Shown: in pieces, positions 10,748 to 25,312 of the stretch | Layout of the letters: each line of letters opens with the position of its first letter | Position numbering within the stretch: the first letter of the stretch is position 1 | Source: Ecdyonurus torrentis | Lineage: Eukaryota; Arthropoda; Insecta; Ephemeroptera; Heptageniidae | NCBI GenBank assembly: GCA_949318235.1 | Contig: OX439134.1 | Location: forward strand, 22,697,631 to 22,761,630 | Direction of reading: 5' to 3' | DNA length: 64,000 bases | Position numbers and translations under genes: made by a program | Notes under the pieces: generated by a model | The model's input: only the letters and a program-made list of their open reading frames with translations | Database searches by the model: none | Told to the model about the DNA's origin: nothing

Positions 10748-10946
10748 AGAAGTTGTCGGTTTAAAAAAAAATCTTTAAAAAATTGCTATGGCTTAAACCA
10801 CGTAAAAGTATGTCTAGTATTTCTCATTTAAATTTCTGTGGTATCGGTGGAGTAGTTTTCTTAAAAATATCGCAATAAACATTGTTTTTCCCCATAAGCG
10901 AAATGGGTTAGCTTTCCCCGCGCGCTAAACCGATAAGCTCCATTAT
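10748..10946 (-). mobile_element. Family J MITE, copy 1
   Basis: The reverse of 32505-32695. It begins GTCGGTTTAAAAAAA and ends CGCGCTAAACCGATAAGCTC then CATTAT. Internal GGAGTAGTTTTCTTAAAAAT matches. Ends are inverted copies of AATGGAGNTTATCGGTTT. Confidence 0.8.
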
Positions 10947-12330
10947 AGGTAATTTTTTAAACCTATTCATTTTTATTTATTATTAGTATAATGTATTTTA
11001 TAATGTAATAATTTCCAAATAACTTTTGCAACTTCGAAATGTTAGCATCGTAAGTGAATAAATCTACTTATTTTTATGTATTAGGATAAAAAAATTGTTT
11101 AAATTAAAAAAAAAAATCAATAATTTGGTGTTTAATAAGCAAATAAAAGAATATAGCATCGTAAGTAAAGTCCCAATATACCAAGTATTGTGACCAAATT
11201 ATTTCTGTATTGTTGAAAACCTCACTCAAATAATATGCATTTATATGGCAATCGTCACCTCTTAACAATAAACAAATTATAGAAATTTATTATGGGCTGG
11301 AATACTTGGTAATTTCTAGTGTACTTTAACCGTAACTGTTCCTAACACGTGACTAAAAGCCTCGTTTGTTTTGTTTACTTTTGGTATGCGCTCGTCATTT
11401 GTTGTTGTATCGTTGTCATGGCAACAACACAAGTAAACAAGTAACAAATTCACAATTATTTTTTTCCACCACAAGCAGATTTTTTTTTTTTTTTTTTTTT
11501 TTATTATTATTATACACATTTCGTTTATTTCTCCACAATTTGTACACTTGAAATATCTAATGTTTAACTGTGTACAGTTGTCCTACCCTGATACTGAGAC
11601 ACACATTATTGAGCCGTCTCTCTCCCACAGTCCAGCAGAGCACAGTCACGCTGGCAACCATGTTTTTATGTTTCTATCACAACTAAATTGTTTGCCCTGC
11701 CTGCCTGGCTGCCTGCCTGCCTGGCTGTATACCTGGGCCAGCCACAGTACTGTATATCGTGCAGCTATGCCTAATAATAACAAAATGTAATTGAGATGTA
11801 GTCTGGCTGACCTCTTATATGCAGCTACAGTTTAATTAACTAAACAAATATAGCAATTAATATCAACTACTTAAATAAATACTATGAACAGAGAGAAAAC
11901 AAATAAGTAAACAATTATAGAAACCAATACCATTCAACAAATAATAACTATATAGTCAAATAAACTGTGGAAACAGTAAAGAAGTGTAAGTAGGAAAAGT
12001 AAATATATCAATATTTACACAATTTAATACAAAAAATTCATTTAAAAAAATAATAATAATAATTAAAAAAAAAAACATGAATAAATAAAATAAAAAATAA
12101 TAATAATATGTTAATCAAATAGATAATAAATTATGATTTTAAAAGGTACCAATTTATTATTATTTTTTTTTTTTTTAGCATTGATTTTTTCTACAATTTG
12201 TCCACTTTATTTGGAAAATACAAAATGTATTCGTGTGGAGATTTCAATACACGTATTTCAGCCAAAATTAAGCCTGACAGCTGAAATTTTTATCATGTTG
12301 CTGTATTGCATGTATTATGCTGCATTGTAA
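10947..12330. other. AT-rich interval with T tract and CTGC repeats
   Basis: Contains a T23 tract at 11480-11502 and a CCTG/GCTG-rich run at about 11694-11730. Open frames on both strands near 11316-11790 overlap these simple repeats and are not convincing. Confidence 0.45.
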
Positions 12331-12551
12331 TAGGGTGTCTGCATTCATGTTAAATTCGACGCCATGTTGGATCACTCAATAACATGGGCCACATAAGAAA
12401 ATGACAAGTATGTGAGAAAAATAATTATAATAAAAAATTTAGCGATTATTCAAAGAAAATAGCCAAAAACAACGTTTGCTGAGCAGTGTTATTCATTACA
12501 CCAGTATGGCCTCCAAGTGCATAAAATATGACGTCATGCGGATACACCCTA
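12331..12551 (+). mobile_element. Family A MITE, copy 4, internally deleted
   Basis: Both ends are intact (TAGGGTGTCTGCATTCATG; ATATGACGTCATGCGGATAC then ACCCTA), but about 80 bp between AAAATGAC and AAGTATGTGAG are missing. TGACGTCA is retained. Confidence 0.87.
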
Positions 12552-12684
12552 TAAATGTTGCTTGATTTTAAAACTATTGCTTATTAGTTATACTAACTGT
12601 ACATTAAAAGTAACTAAAAAGTTATATTATTGAGACTTTTTTTATAATAAATTAGTTAGAATTATACTGTATAGTGAATACATA

Positions 12685-12838
12685 CAAAGTTTTTTAAGAT
12701 GTGCAGCGCTAACTATTTACCACTGAAGAAATAACGTTTATACTTTACTAACAAGTAACAAGTTTCTGTTTAAACTTTTGTCAACCAAGTTATTGGTTTG
12801 TTACTGAAGAGTTACATCTATGTAACTGAACAATTTGT
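12685..12838 (-). repeat. Family S dispersed repeat, copy 2
   Basis: The reverse of 57665-57800: CAAAGTTTTTTAAGATGTGC, CTAACTATTTACC, TTTAAACTTTTGTCAACCAA and GAAGAGTTACA all correspond. Confidence 0.7.
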
Positions 12839-12937
12839 ATAATTTATGTTTCACGTGTGTTAGAAACATGTAGTATATCATTAACTATGTTTCAAGAAAT
12901 GAATATTGCTGAAAATAAATTCCTTTCTCACTATGAT

Positions 12938-13040
12938 ACTTATGCTGTGTCGCATATATTTACTGTTTTACAGCATAATTATGTGTTTGCGATTCTGAAA
13001 AATATGCAAAAATAAATTACGTCATTTATTTTATACTGCA
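12938..13040. repeat. Possible family I fragment
   Basis: CTTATGCTGTG, TTACAGCATAATTATG and AAATAAATTACGTCATTTAT resemble family I pieces. Too diverged to delimit. Confidence 0.35.
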
Positions 13041-13190
13041 TGGCCAAACATAATACAACTTTATATCTGTACATATGATAGTTGAAGATTTACACACTAT
13101 TAACTGTACATTACAGTACTACTACAGCTTGTATGTATATTACATTATTGCCGTTATAATCCCAGATTTACTTTCACTGCATACGGCGCT

Positions 13191-13192
<2 letters not shown>

Positions 13193-13258
<66 letters not shown>
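13193..13258 (+). repeat. (CT)n microsatellite
   Basis: Perfect tract. A shorter one follows at 13341-13359. Confidence 0.97.
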
Positions 13259-13261
<3 letters not shown>

Positions 13262-15182
13262 CTAACACCCTCGTTACTTTTCATTTTTATCCTTTTTTTA
13301 AGTACAAAAATCTTGGAAATGTGACAATCAGATACCGTTTCTCTCTCTCTCTCTCTCTCAAACACATGCGTTAAATAAAAAGACGATTTCTGAAAACGTG
13401 TTAAAATGAAGATATTTAAAAAAAAGGTCACACCACCAACTGCGCGCGAGAGAAAAGAAGATATTCAGAGAAGAGAACAGAAAGGTCTGGCTGGGGTTTT
13501 CTCAAAAACTCAAGGCTATTGAGCCACTCAAAATTTATGACGCCAATTTTTCTTATTTTATAAAAGGACGACACTTTTTCTTTAGAATTACTAGGGTGGA
13601 AATTTTTTTTCCCTCCATTTAGAGTTTAAAATGTTGTTTGAGAAAAAAAAAAAGTATAGGTCATTTAGTTGACAAGTCATAAAAATATGTGAGGGAGGTT
13701 AGGGTTTCTTTTATTTATTGTCTGCTTTGCATTGCTATCTCTATCAATACTCTGCTATCAATATCGACACTGGTACGTCACGAGGACCTAAGTCAACTTG
13801 CTTTATGATTACTTGTTATCAAGCAGAAGCAATAGTAGTTACCGCTGGTGACGTCCAACCAATCAGAAACGAGTGGGATAACTTGAAAGCGACTTTAATT
13901 TGGCATCCTTTTAATGGTTTTTATTTATTTAATTATTTATTGATTAATGTATTAGTCATAGGTAGTTAACAGTAACATGACACATACCTACACTACATTT
14001 GTCTCGTCAGTTTTAATAATCCTTAAAATAAACGTAATGCTAGATATTATACAATTTACATTCATAAAAATTAAATAACAATCAAAAAGAATATTTTTTC
14101 AATTCCTCATATTTAAATATTTCCAATATTATTTTCTTTAAATTTTTTACTATTGTCATGAGGAAAAAATGAGACAAATACTAAAGTTATAGTAGAGAAA
14201 TTGTAATAATGCTTACTGAGACAACTGTTTTACATGTTTTAATGACTAATGACATTATAATATTAAGAACATTAAAAATAATAAAATCGATGAGCAGCAT
14301 TAAAATATTGCTTATTATTATTGCGACGTTAGCGGTGGTTCACAGTTCACATAGTCACACACACGCACAAGTCAAATTGAACTTTCTCGTATTTCTGGTA
14401 ATTTTTACTATTTTTAGTTTCTATTTTGTTATTATAGAAAACACTTGTTGCATTTACAAGAAAACAAGTGAAGAGAAAAATAATGCCTAATGCAATATCA
14501 AATTAGAGAGAGAGACAGAGGGCCGGAGCAGTGACCAGGTAGGTATAAGCAGGTATTACCGTCACTTTTGACCTGCTCGACCGCGAGGTTAGAGGAGCAC
14601 ATTGTGTGAATGTCGAGTCATAACCTCCCTCCCTCTACTATAACTTGGCACTTAGTTTGGGGTGAAGTCACAAACATCCTACCAAATTGATTTAACACGT
14701 CGATCAATTCATTTGTAAATATTGCATAAAAATACTAAATCACTTGTAATCGATTTGTGCTAAATATATTATCAAATAAAATTGAAGACTTGGTTTTACT
14801 ATTTCTTCCAATTGGTACTTTTTTTTTTTTTTTTTTTTTTTTGTATTTCAAAATAGAATGTTGGATAAGGCCATTAAGGTCCATTGTTTGTTAATAGAAA
14901 GAGTAATATTGGATGCCACACAAAACTAACAAAACCTATAAAAACAACAACACGCAAATGCGCACGCCCTGCACGCTAAGTACTATACTAACAGTAACGA
15001 TGTGTTTAATTTTTGTATAACTTCAATAAAATAAAATAATGGTGAACATAATTATTACGTTAATTTAAAAAGCATGCAAGATAAATAAATATTGTTACTA
15101 AAGATTATAATTTAATTAACATAAAATGTACTTCAAGTTTTCAAGTCGCTCGCAAAGTGCATGTTTTGTTTTAACTTTTGTC

Positions 15183-15183
<1 letters not shown>
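13259..15183. other. Unassigned interval
   Basis: AT-rich, with a GC-richer patch at about 14515-14640 and a T24 tract near 14819. Open frames at 13718-13969 (83 codons) and 14209-14490 (93 codons, with a hydrophobic stretch) have no splice context or recognisable domain. I do not call them genes. Confidence 0.45.

Positions 15184-15233
<50 letters not shown>
15184..15233 (+). repeat. (CT)n microsatellite
   Basis: Perfect tract. Confidence 0.97.
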
Positions 15234-15235
<2 letters not shown>

Positions 15236-15831
15236 GGACCACAGAGCAAGGTGATGAATATGTATGTGCTCTAATTAGTGGACTTTTAGGCAGAGACGCT
15301 AAATACACGTAAAGAAAACTATTATTGGCAATTGATTGTTGTTTTCAATACAATAATGTTGAATTTCATGATATTTACGCAGCTTGTGATTTTATCTACA
15401 TTGATTTTTATAATAAATACAATATGGTGTTCAAATTTATTTCTATGTAATTTGAATAATAATTACACTCAAAATCGTACATACATTACGTAAAAACTAA
15501 ACCTCATTTTTTTTTTAATAAAAATTGTATTGCATATTTCTAAAAACAAGAATATAAAATATTACGACGCATCACAAAACACCCCCTGTTTATTTCAACC
15601 CTCTGCACAAATGTCTACAAAATGCTCACAATAAATGAAATTGCTTACGAATGCTATGTAAATAAAGACGTAATAATTATGCACGCTAAAATTTAGTGAC
15701 ATTTAATTATATTATTAACTTTTCTCGTATTCTGGTACTCAAATAATTGCAGACTTTATAAGAGAACAGTTCGTGCTGGAAATTTATATACGTGTTAGTG
15801 TTGTTGGAAATAAATAATGTACAAAAAAATA
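15234..15831. other. AT-rich interval
   Basis: No gene. A possible end of family I (GACGTAATAATTATGCACGC) lies near 15667. Confidence 0.4.
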
Positions 15832-15883
15832 CTGGGAAAATATAGTTCTTCTTTTAGCGATTTCCGGTCCAAGTTGGTCACCA
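15832..15883 (-). mobile_element. Family B MITE, copy 3, terminal fragment
   Basis: The reverse complement of the first 50 bp of family B: AGTTCTTCTTTTAGCGATTT then CCGGTCCAAGTTGGTCACC. The rest of the element is missing. It lies directly beside foldback element C. Confidence 0.8.
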
Positions 15884-15893
15884 TCTTCGTTAA

Positions 15894-16287
15894 ATCCCTT
15901 GTCAACTTACTTTTTTATCATTTAGAATACTAGACTGATAATTACCATACCTTAATATCCATGAATTAGACACCATCACGTTGATTTTGTATTTATTTTC
16001 ATTTATTTTCTTTTTGCGGTTATATCACGTATCTGACGTCACAATGTACCACCGCCAATCACAATCACGGTCACGTGATAAATTAAAACCCCTCCCTCAA
16101 GTTCTTTACCCCTATCACGACCCCATCGGTATACATTGTGACGTCAGATGCGTGAAATAACTGTTAAAATAAAAATATATGAAAATAAATACAAAATCAA
16201 CGTGTTGGTGTCTAATTCATGGGTAATAAGGTATGGTAATTATCAATCTAGTATTCTAAATGATAAAAAAGCAAGTTGACAAGGGAT
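15894..16287. mobile_element. Foldback element C, TTAA-flanked
   Basis: Two long inverted arms (about 15894-16050 and 16132-16287) begin ATCCCTTGTCAACTT and end AAGTTGACAAGGGAT. TTAA lies immediately outside each end (15890-15893 and 16288-16291), the target duplication expected of piggyBac-type elements. TGACGTCA occurs as an inverted pair beside the loop (16034-16041 and 16139-16146). There is no coding sequence. Arms match at most positions, so a strong hairpin is expected. Confidence 0.88.
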
Positions 16288-16291
16288 TTAA

Positions 16292-16445
16292 CGTAGTTTT
16301 GTCCTGCAATGGTTCTCTCTCCGTGTACTGCGAGGATGTAGGATTGTGATAACATGTTCGGGTTACTTAATGACCGTGGTTACTTTACTTTATACTGCCA
16401 ATGTTTTGTACTAAACTGAGATTGCGCTGTAAGTTATAACAAACA

Positions 16446-16497
<52 letters not shown>

Positions 16498-16879
16498 ATT
16501 AGCATACCAGCACCTCCTCACACCTACATACGTTTTGTGCACAACATGCGCGCTCGCATTATTAACTGAAAATACTCTTAACTTTATCAAGTCAGCTAAT
16601 CAAGCGACTTTGGAGAACAAAAAATATATAAAAATAAACCATATAACAGTATCAATTAACATTCCACCTATAGTTGGGACAAAATATCACCATTTTACAC
16701 TAGGAGGGTAGTTGGAATTAATATCACCATTTTACACTTACTATAGGAGGGTAGTTGGAATTAGGAAAGTGACTTCACTTTTTTTTTTTTTTTCTTTTTT
16801 TTTTTTAACTATTGGCATAATTTTGGAGTAATTAGACTATTCAAGAATAGTATTTAAATTATTCTTGAAACATTACACA
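16292..16879. other. Interval with CT tract and short duplication
   Basis: (CT)n at 16448-16496. A direct duplication of ATATCACCATTTTACAC and GGAGGGTAGTTGGAATTA lies at about 16684-16762. T-rich tract near 16780-16806. No gene seen. Confidence 0.55.
16448..16496 (+). repeat. (CT)n microsatellite
   Basis: Perfect tract. Confidence 0.97.
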
Positions 16880-17065
16880 CACTGACAAAAAAATAAATAC
16901 GTAATAATTATGCTAGCTGATTTTCAGCACAAATTATTCAATATAGCATAATCTATGCTATACCTGCATAATAACTATTTTACATAGCATAAATATTATG
17001 TTTCAAAGCATAATTATTTGAGTTGTTCTCATTTATGCTAAAAGACATACAATATAGTATAAAAG
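16880..17065 (+). mobile_element. Family I MITE, copy 2
   Basis: AATAAATACGTAATAATTAT, GCTAGCTGATTTTCAGCACA, TAACTATTTTACATAGCATA and GCATAATTATTTGAG follow the family order. The right end decays. Confidence 0.8.
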
Positions 17066-17344
17066 ATATTATGAAAAAATAACATTTTATTTTGGAGGGA
17101 TAATATATAGTTTCAAGTGACGATTCAAGCTGTCCTGAACGAGCGATCAATGTTCTTAGGTCATACACTGGGTCATGTAGGTGAAGATCTTGGGTATACG
17201 GTACATGACTCAAGCCCAAGTCACGAGGTGACCTATTGGGTATATATACACCATGTGAGAAATTAAAACATAATTTTGTCTGCAGTGTGAAGTGATTTGT
17301 AACTTTATATTGTGCAAACTGTTCTGCTCTCAAGTGGTCTGTGA

Positions 17345-17461
<117 letters not shown>

Positions 17462-18174
17462 CAGACTCTCACAAACACATGACATAAACACTAACAAGGT
17501 ACAGTAAGACAGTCACTTTACTAACACTTGAACATCGCAATAAAGTACACTACGCATTACCAAGTAGTCTAGACCCCCATATAAAATGTATTTCCATTTT
17601 TTTTTTTTTTTTTTTATTTTTTTTTGGTCCCCTAGGTTAAAATTGTCATTTTAGTAAGGTTTTCAATAATATAGAAATAATTTGGTCGTTCACTTGACAC
17701 AATAAAAAATCTAATTGTATAAGATCAAGAAAATTTCTCAAAGATTACGCAAAGTAGATAATAATATTGAACAGTATAATTATTTATGGCACTAAAAAAT
17801 ATCGCAATTTATGCTGCGTAAAATATAATGTCGTATAAATTACACAATTTATCTGTAATTTAGGGACAAGAAATAAACTTTAAATTTTGTGGTTTTCACC
17901 CCGGTATAAATCAAACTATTGACTATGTATATTGATCTTTTTCCCAAAAAATATTTAAATGCAAGGAACAGTACTAGACACTTGTTTTAAAATTTGGATA
18001 TTTTTTATTCTTTGCTGACACGACATTAAATTTAATAGAGGGTACCGGGCTGAGGACACTAGCCAATCACAGGCGAGGCGGGAAAATCTGAATGCCCTAA
18101 CCTTTAACATTGTGCGAGCAAATTTTGTGATAATGTTGCCGTACTTAGGCGAGAAAGAAAATACTTTTGACAAG
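17462..18174. other. AT-rich interval
   Basis: T-rich tract near 17598-17626. Weak family I-like words occur between 17760 and 17860. No gene seen. Confidence 0.4.
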
Positions 18175-18178
18175 TTAA

Positions 18179-18524
18179 AGGAATAGACCAGAGAAAAACA
18201 TAAGCATTTATATCTCAAAACACTTGATGTAACTTACATAAATAACTTTAGTTTGTCTCAAAACCCAACAGTAGCCCCGTAGCAGAGTGATCAGAAAATG
18301 TCGATTTATGCAACCCAAATAACATTTTTTTTGTTTTTACTATTTTTTGCATGTTTCTGACGTCATAAACATGAATAGTCACGCAATTTGCATATTTTAC
18401 AATATTTTCACCCTCTCTCGTAGGGCTACATTAACATTCTAGTAAAAATTGACATTAGTTTTGAAGATCCCATTTCGTGTTTATTCATTAAAAAGCACAA
18501 TGTTGTTTTATGTGGTCTATGGCT
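18179..18524 (+). mobile_element. Family M MITE, copy 1, TTAA-flanked
   Basis: 346 bp flanked by TTAA (18175-18178 and 18525-18528). The ends AGGAATAGACCAGAG and (reversed) AGCCATAGACCACAT are inverted. It matches 56456-56790 throughout and contains TGACGTCA at 18358-18365. The TTAA target suggests a piggyBac-like mover. Confidence 0.85.
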
Positions 18525-18698
18525 TTAATAAATAATTTGTGCTCGCCGCTAAGATCCATTGTGAGAGGACCTGTGTATCACACTTTACCTTGCACAAGAG
18601 CAACCAAATACTTCGAATTATTTTTTATTTGTCTCAGCCAGCAAGCCAAGCTGGTGTTCTCAACATACGGAGACCGTACTGAAAACATCTCTGCTCTT

Positions 18699-18701
<3 letters not shown>

Positions 18702-18742
<41 letters not shown>
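18702..18742 (+). repeat. (CT)n microsatellite
   Basis: Perfect tract. Confidence 0.97.

Positions 18743-20930
<2,188 letters not shown>

Positions 20931-21001
<71 letters not shown>
20931..21001 (+). repeat. (CT)n microsatellite
   Basis: CT tract preceded by (TTC)n. Confidence 0.97.
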
Positions 21002-21003
<2 letters not shown>

Positions 21004-21055
21004 AAGCAATTCCGATACTTCCAGTGAAGACGGTCTTTATTTTTGAACCAGAGTA

Positions 21056-21355
21056 TAGGATGTATGCATTAATGTTAAAGTCGACACCATGTTGGATCAA
21101 TCAATAACATGGGCAGCATAGGAAAATGACTCATTTTCGCAGTTTATAAAAACCAAACAATATTTTATAGAGCATTGACGCAGTTATTATATTGAATTAG
21201 TATCTCAAGTATATTAAAAAAATTATAAAAATAAAAAAATTGCCAATTTCCCAAAGAAAATACAACAGAAGTTGGTCCTATGCTATGCAATGTTATTCAT
21301 TACTCCAGTATGGCGTACATACGCATTAAATATGACGTCATGTGGACACACCTTA
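21056..21355 (+). mobile_element. Family A MITE, copy 5
   Basis: Full length. Left end TAGGATGTATGCATTAATG. Right end ATGACGTCATGTGGACACAC then CTTA. All interior landmarks are in order. Confidence 0.87.
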
Positions 21356-21361
21356 TAGAAA

Positions 21362-21525
21362 TAATAATATAATACAATTTTGCTGTACAGCATAGCTATT
21401 CACTTATAGCAGCATAATATTTCGTTGTTAGACGTCTACTGCTTTACTATGTTGTCAAATGGTCACCTTTTATATATAGTGCAACTGCAAAATAACTTGG
21501 CTGTATAGCATAGCAAACTGTGCTG
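21362..21525. repeat. Family K dispersed repeat, copy 2
   Basis: GCTGTACAGCATAGCTATTC, TTGTTAGACGTCTACTGC and TGTATAGCATAGCAAACTGT match parts of copies 1 and 3. It abuts the end of family A copy 5. Confidence 0.45.
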
Positions 21526-21680
21526 TCTGTTACGTGTGTCAGTGTGAGTGATTCTTATGATAATTTGTTGTTCATTTCAAATTCACAGTCCATCTCAAAA
21601 TTATTACTAACCAATAAAAATAAAAATTGATAAATTTACGATTGTAGGAAACACGTAATTTTGATGTGGAGAACAACAAT

Positions 21681-21706
21681 AGAGAGAGAGAGAGAGAGAG
21701 AGAGAG
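21681..21706 (+). repeat. (GA)n microsatellite
   Basis: Perfect tract. Confidence 0.95.
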
Positions 21707-22000
21707 CGTGAGTCATCACTTGATTAAAGCCAGTATATCTAACAACTATAAAATATACATATATTATACATACTATAGCTAGGCAATAGGCATACATAAT
21801 TATACATACATACATAGGTGGAGATGATAACATGATTGACTTACGATCCACTTCCGCTGCCGCTGTCTACACAAACTAACAATCAAATCTAAATATTTTT
21901 ATCATTGTAATCACTCTAATTGTGGTAACAATTTTTAATTTATAAATACTTAATAACACCCTGTAACCCCCCCCCCCCATCTATTTATTGGTAAATACCA

Positions 22001-22120
22001 ACAAGAACAAAATTAAATACGTAATAATTATGCTAGCTCATTGTCAGCACAATTTGTTCAACGCAGCATAATTTATGCTATAATACATAATAACTATGTT
22101 ACATAGCATATCATTATGCA
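22001..22120 (+). mobile_element. Family I MITE, copy 4, partial
   Basis: AAATACGTAATAATTATGCT, AGCTCATTGTCAGCACAATT and AACTATGTTACATAGCATA are left-half landmarks. The right half is missing. A C13 tract lies just upstream. Confidence 0.78.
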
Positions 22121-22175
22121 CAAGTGTGAAGAGGGTAGCTTTATACATTTATAGTATTTACTCATTATATATCTA

Positions 22176-22460
22176 TAAGGTGTATCCGCATGACGTCATA
22201 TTTAATGCACTTGGACGCAATACTGGAGTATTGCACGTATTGCTCAGCATAGAACAAACTTCGTTTTTAACTATTTTCTTTGTGAAATTGGTTAACTTTG
22301 TGTTATTCTTATTTTTCTCTAAACCTAATAACAGCATCAATGCTCTAAAAAACATTTCCTAATATTTTTTAACTGCCAAAATGAGTCATTTTCCTTTCTG
22401 GTCCATGTTATTAAGTGATCCAATATGGCATCGACTTTAACATGAATACATGCACCCTAT
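22176..22460 (-). mobile_element. Family A MITE, copy 6
   Basis: Reverse, full length. TGACGTCA at 22191-22198. Ends TATAAGGTGTATCCGCATG and CATGAATACATGCACCCTAT. Confidence 0.88.
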
Positions 22461-22467
22461 ATTTTCT

Positions 22468-22502
22468 GTAGCCTCATAAACAGGGGAGAAAATTTGTAAA
22501 CA
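22468..22502 (+). mobile_element. Family D MITE, copy 3, end fragment
   Basis: TAGCCTCATAAACAGGGGAG followed by AAAATTTG matches the end of family D. It begins 8 bp after family A copy 6. Confidence 0.6.
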
Positions 22503-22647
22503 CGATTGACACCTTTTTTTCGATTCATTGATTGTTAATTTGTAAGGACGAATTATTTTGCGATATAATTGCCTATGTCAATTTAAATGTATGATTTTAA
22601 TTACTTTTTGTTTATTTATTTTATTTTTTAGTGAGATATCAGTAGCT

Positions 22648-22649
<2 letters not shown>

Positions 22650-22715
<66 letters not shown>
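22650..22715 (+). repeat. (GA)n microsatellite
   Basis: Perfect tract. Confidence 0.97.
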
Positions 22716-22717
<2 letters not shown>

Positions 22718-23792
22718 ACGCTGCTTGATGATATTTTGTCACAGTAATAAGTAAGTCCAGTATTATACAAAGGTATGTATTATGTATGTGTATATGTGTA
22801 CGCTTAGCTCAGTCAGTGAGTTGTGACGTGCATTTCAAGCACCCCCCCCCCCCCCCCCCCACAGTCAAAGTTTTGGCAATCACTTACAAACTATCATAGC
22901 AAACAGTCACTACATTATACTGTACCAAAGCCAATCACAAAGCTGAATTGTAAGATATTCCCATAATACAGTGTTAGTATGGGCCTAACGTTAGGCAACT
23001 TTTACATTTGGATAGCAAATTAGGAAAACTTGCAGGGCAACTTTTCTCACATATCATCGATATTTCCAATATTTTGACTATTACTAAATCGATACTCAGT
23101 TCCCGCACATTACAATTAAAGTACTTAAAGTATTTCTACTATTTGTATCAGTTTTAGGATTAAAAAATATTTATACATTTTCAAAAAATAAAAAAATAAT
23201 AAAAAAATATTTAAAATCTATGAATTAGTATTTATTTTATTTTTTTTTTTTAGTTAAAGCTAAAGAGGCCATAGGCAGTTGATTAAATTAAACGTGTTTA
23301 CCTCACATAATTAAGCCTGGGACAATAATTTCTCAATTTATATCTAGGAGCAGATATTTTAATTGACCGCGTGACGTCACAGCAATACAAAAGTGACCGC
23401 AAGATCCTCTCTCTCTCTCTCTCTCTAAATTCCTCATACAACAAACAGTCTAGGAATCTCCGCTTATTAACCAAAGCAATAGGTACAAACATTAATACAA
23501 AATATTTTTATTAACCAAGCTATACGTTACGTACACAAACATTCATACAAAATATTTTTATCTAACTTTGCCGCATATTTAACTATACAACAATCATAAA
23601 GCTGGCTTGTTGTTTGTATCAACTATTTGCTAATGAAGGCATTAAAATATCATGAATGATTGTCTTTATGGCTACAGTTCAACTACTAGCACACTGACGG
23701 AACTATAGCACTGGCTACAGTCGAACAGAATGACAGTATACACATACACTTTTTTTATACATATAATGGACAATTTTATCACAATTATTGGT
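22716..23792. other. AT-rich interval
   Basis: C20 tract at 22842-22861. TGACGTCA at 23372-23379. (CT)n at 23407-23426. A short duplication (ACAAACATTNATACAAAATA) near 23485 and 23533. No gene seen. Confidence 0.5.
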
Positions 23793-23856
<64 letters not shown>

Positions 23857-23860
23857 TCTC
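23793..23860 (+). repeat. (CT)n microsatellite with TATC interruptions
   Basis: CT tract broken twice by CTAT. Confidence 0.96.
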
Positions 23861-24117
23861 GCAAGTGATTGTTTCAGATATTTATAAAACTTTCATTATT
23901 AATAATTCGATAATTTCAACTTTAAAATATATATAATACTGTATTAATATTGAAGTCAAATAATTCAATAATTTTTTATTAGTAAAATTTCATGAATCTA
24001 AAAAGAAATATTCAAAGTAAATAAATAATTAGGGTAAAAAAAGATGCGAAATTTCTACAAATGTGTCTAAAATCTTCTATACTTGCTCCATACACGTGGG
24101 GAAATAATTTTGTTGTG

Positions 24118-24120
<3 letters not shown>

Positions 24121-24169
<49 letters not shown>
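24121..24169 (+). repeat. (CT)n microsatellite
   Basis: Perfect tract. Confidence 0.97.
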
Positions 24170-24173
<4 letters not shown>

Positions 24174-24268
24174 TATAAAATTTCCATATAAAGTATTTTA
24201 ACAGTACTTAATTTATAAATTTCAAAATTCCCTTCTTCCTCGCAAGATACATAGATATTTAATAATTC

Positions 24269-24539
24269 ATATCCTCTTCAGTTCCAGTACAGTGGACATC
24301 AGATAATTCAATCAGAAATAGAAGAAGAAAATTGAACAAATTGAGATAAAAATACAACAATTGGACCAGAAAATACCCTTAAATTTACGTGTTTTTTAAA
24401 GCTATTTTGAGCATTCTAGAGAGGGTCCGCAAAAGTAAGAAAACATTTTTGATAAAAGAGAAATATTTTTGTTAATCTGAGAGCCGTGGTTAAAATATTC
24501 GACAGTTAAATAATATTTTTAAAAAAGTGAAGAGGATAT
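24269..24539. mobile_element. Possible MITE with ATATCCTCTTCA inverted ends
   Basis: ATATCCTCTTCA at the left and TGAAGAGGATAT at the right are exact inverted copies 271 bp apart. No second copy was found, so this is tentative. Confidence 0.4.
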
Positions 24540-24883
24540 ATAGATGTTAATATAAGCAGCCTGAATATGTGTGTGTTAATTAAATGACACAAATATTGCG
24601 CTAATTAAGTTATTGTTGATCTGAGAGAGAGAGAGAGCGAGCGCGAGGCATAACGAAATGATTTGCCAGTGATGCTGGACCAATATAGAGACATTAACAA
24701 CAAGAGGCGAGGAGAGAGAGAGAGCAGGTATAGCAGCTAACCTTACATCAACTATAGTAAGAGAGAGATAAAGTTGTTAATCATATAAATAACAAAATAC
24801 AGCTTTACCACACACTTTTTTTTAATATCATTTCAACTACAAGCGATACAGTATTTTTAACTTTTTTTGCCTTTTGAACTTTT

Positions 24884-24930
<47 letters not shown>

Positions 24931-25180
24931 CATATTATCTCAATTTTTAACTACAAGCGAATTTTTTTTTACTTTTTAACTTTTCTTCAAAAATGCAGCC
25001 TAGTATTTTTGTGTGTAATATTTTCTATTGCACCGATAATTGAAGCAAAAAAAACACAGTAATTATAATAATAAATAAACCACATTTTGAGTTATGATAA
25101 CTCAATCTAAACAGACGATGATCCCACAAAATATCCTAACTCAAATTGTCAAAAGTTAATATTAATGTCCTTATTAACAA
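24540..25180. other. AT-rich interval with GA patches and T41 tract
   Basis: Short GA runs near 24622 and 24713, and a T tract of about 41 at 24890-24930. No gene seen. Confidence 0.5.
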
Positions 25181-25312
25181 GGAAAGAATAAATTACGTAA
25201 TTTATGCTGCATTTATGTCATCTATGATTCTAAATAAATATGCTTTACAACATAATACTTATGCTATATAATATAGTTATTATGCATAGGTTATAGATGT
25301 TGCTGAAATTAA
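25181..25312 (-). mobile_element. Family I MITE, copy 5, partial
   Basis: GAATAAATTACGTAATTTAT, GCTGCATTTATGTCATC and TAATATAGTTATTATGCATA occur in reverse family order. Confidence 0.75.

Noticed and set aside
13718..13969. 83-codon open frame with a reasonably mixed composition
   Set aside because: No acceptor or donor in suitable places. It includes a CCAATCAG box and a TGACGTCC near-octamer that suggest regulatory or repeat origin.
14209..14490. 93-codon open frame with a hydrophobic, signal-peptide-like stretch
   Set aside because: AT-rich codons encode Ile/Leu/Phe by default. There is no splice or conservation evidence, and a frame this long is plausible by chance in such a window.
16980..17333. 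117-codon minus-strand open frame with a protein-like middle (RSPRDLGLSHVPYTQDLHL)
   Set aside because: A possible acceptor (CCCAATAG) exists but no plausible donor follows, one end overlaps family I, and the middle contains a local palindrome (GGTCACCTCGTGACT). Not enough to call an exon.
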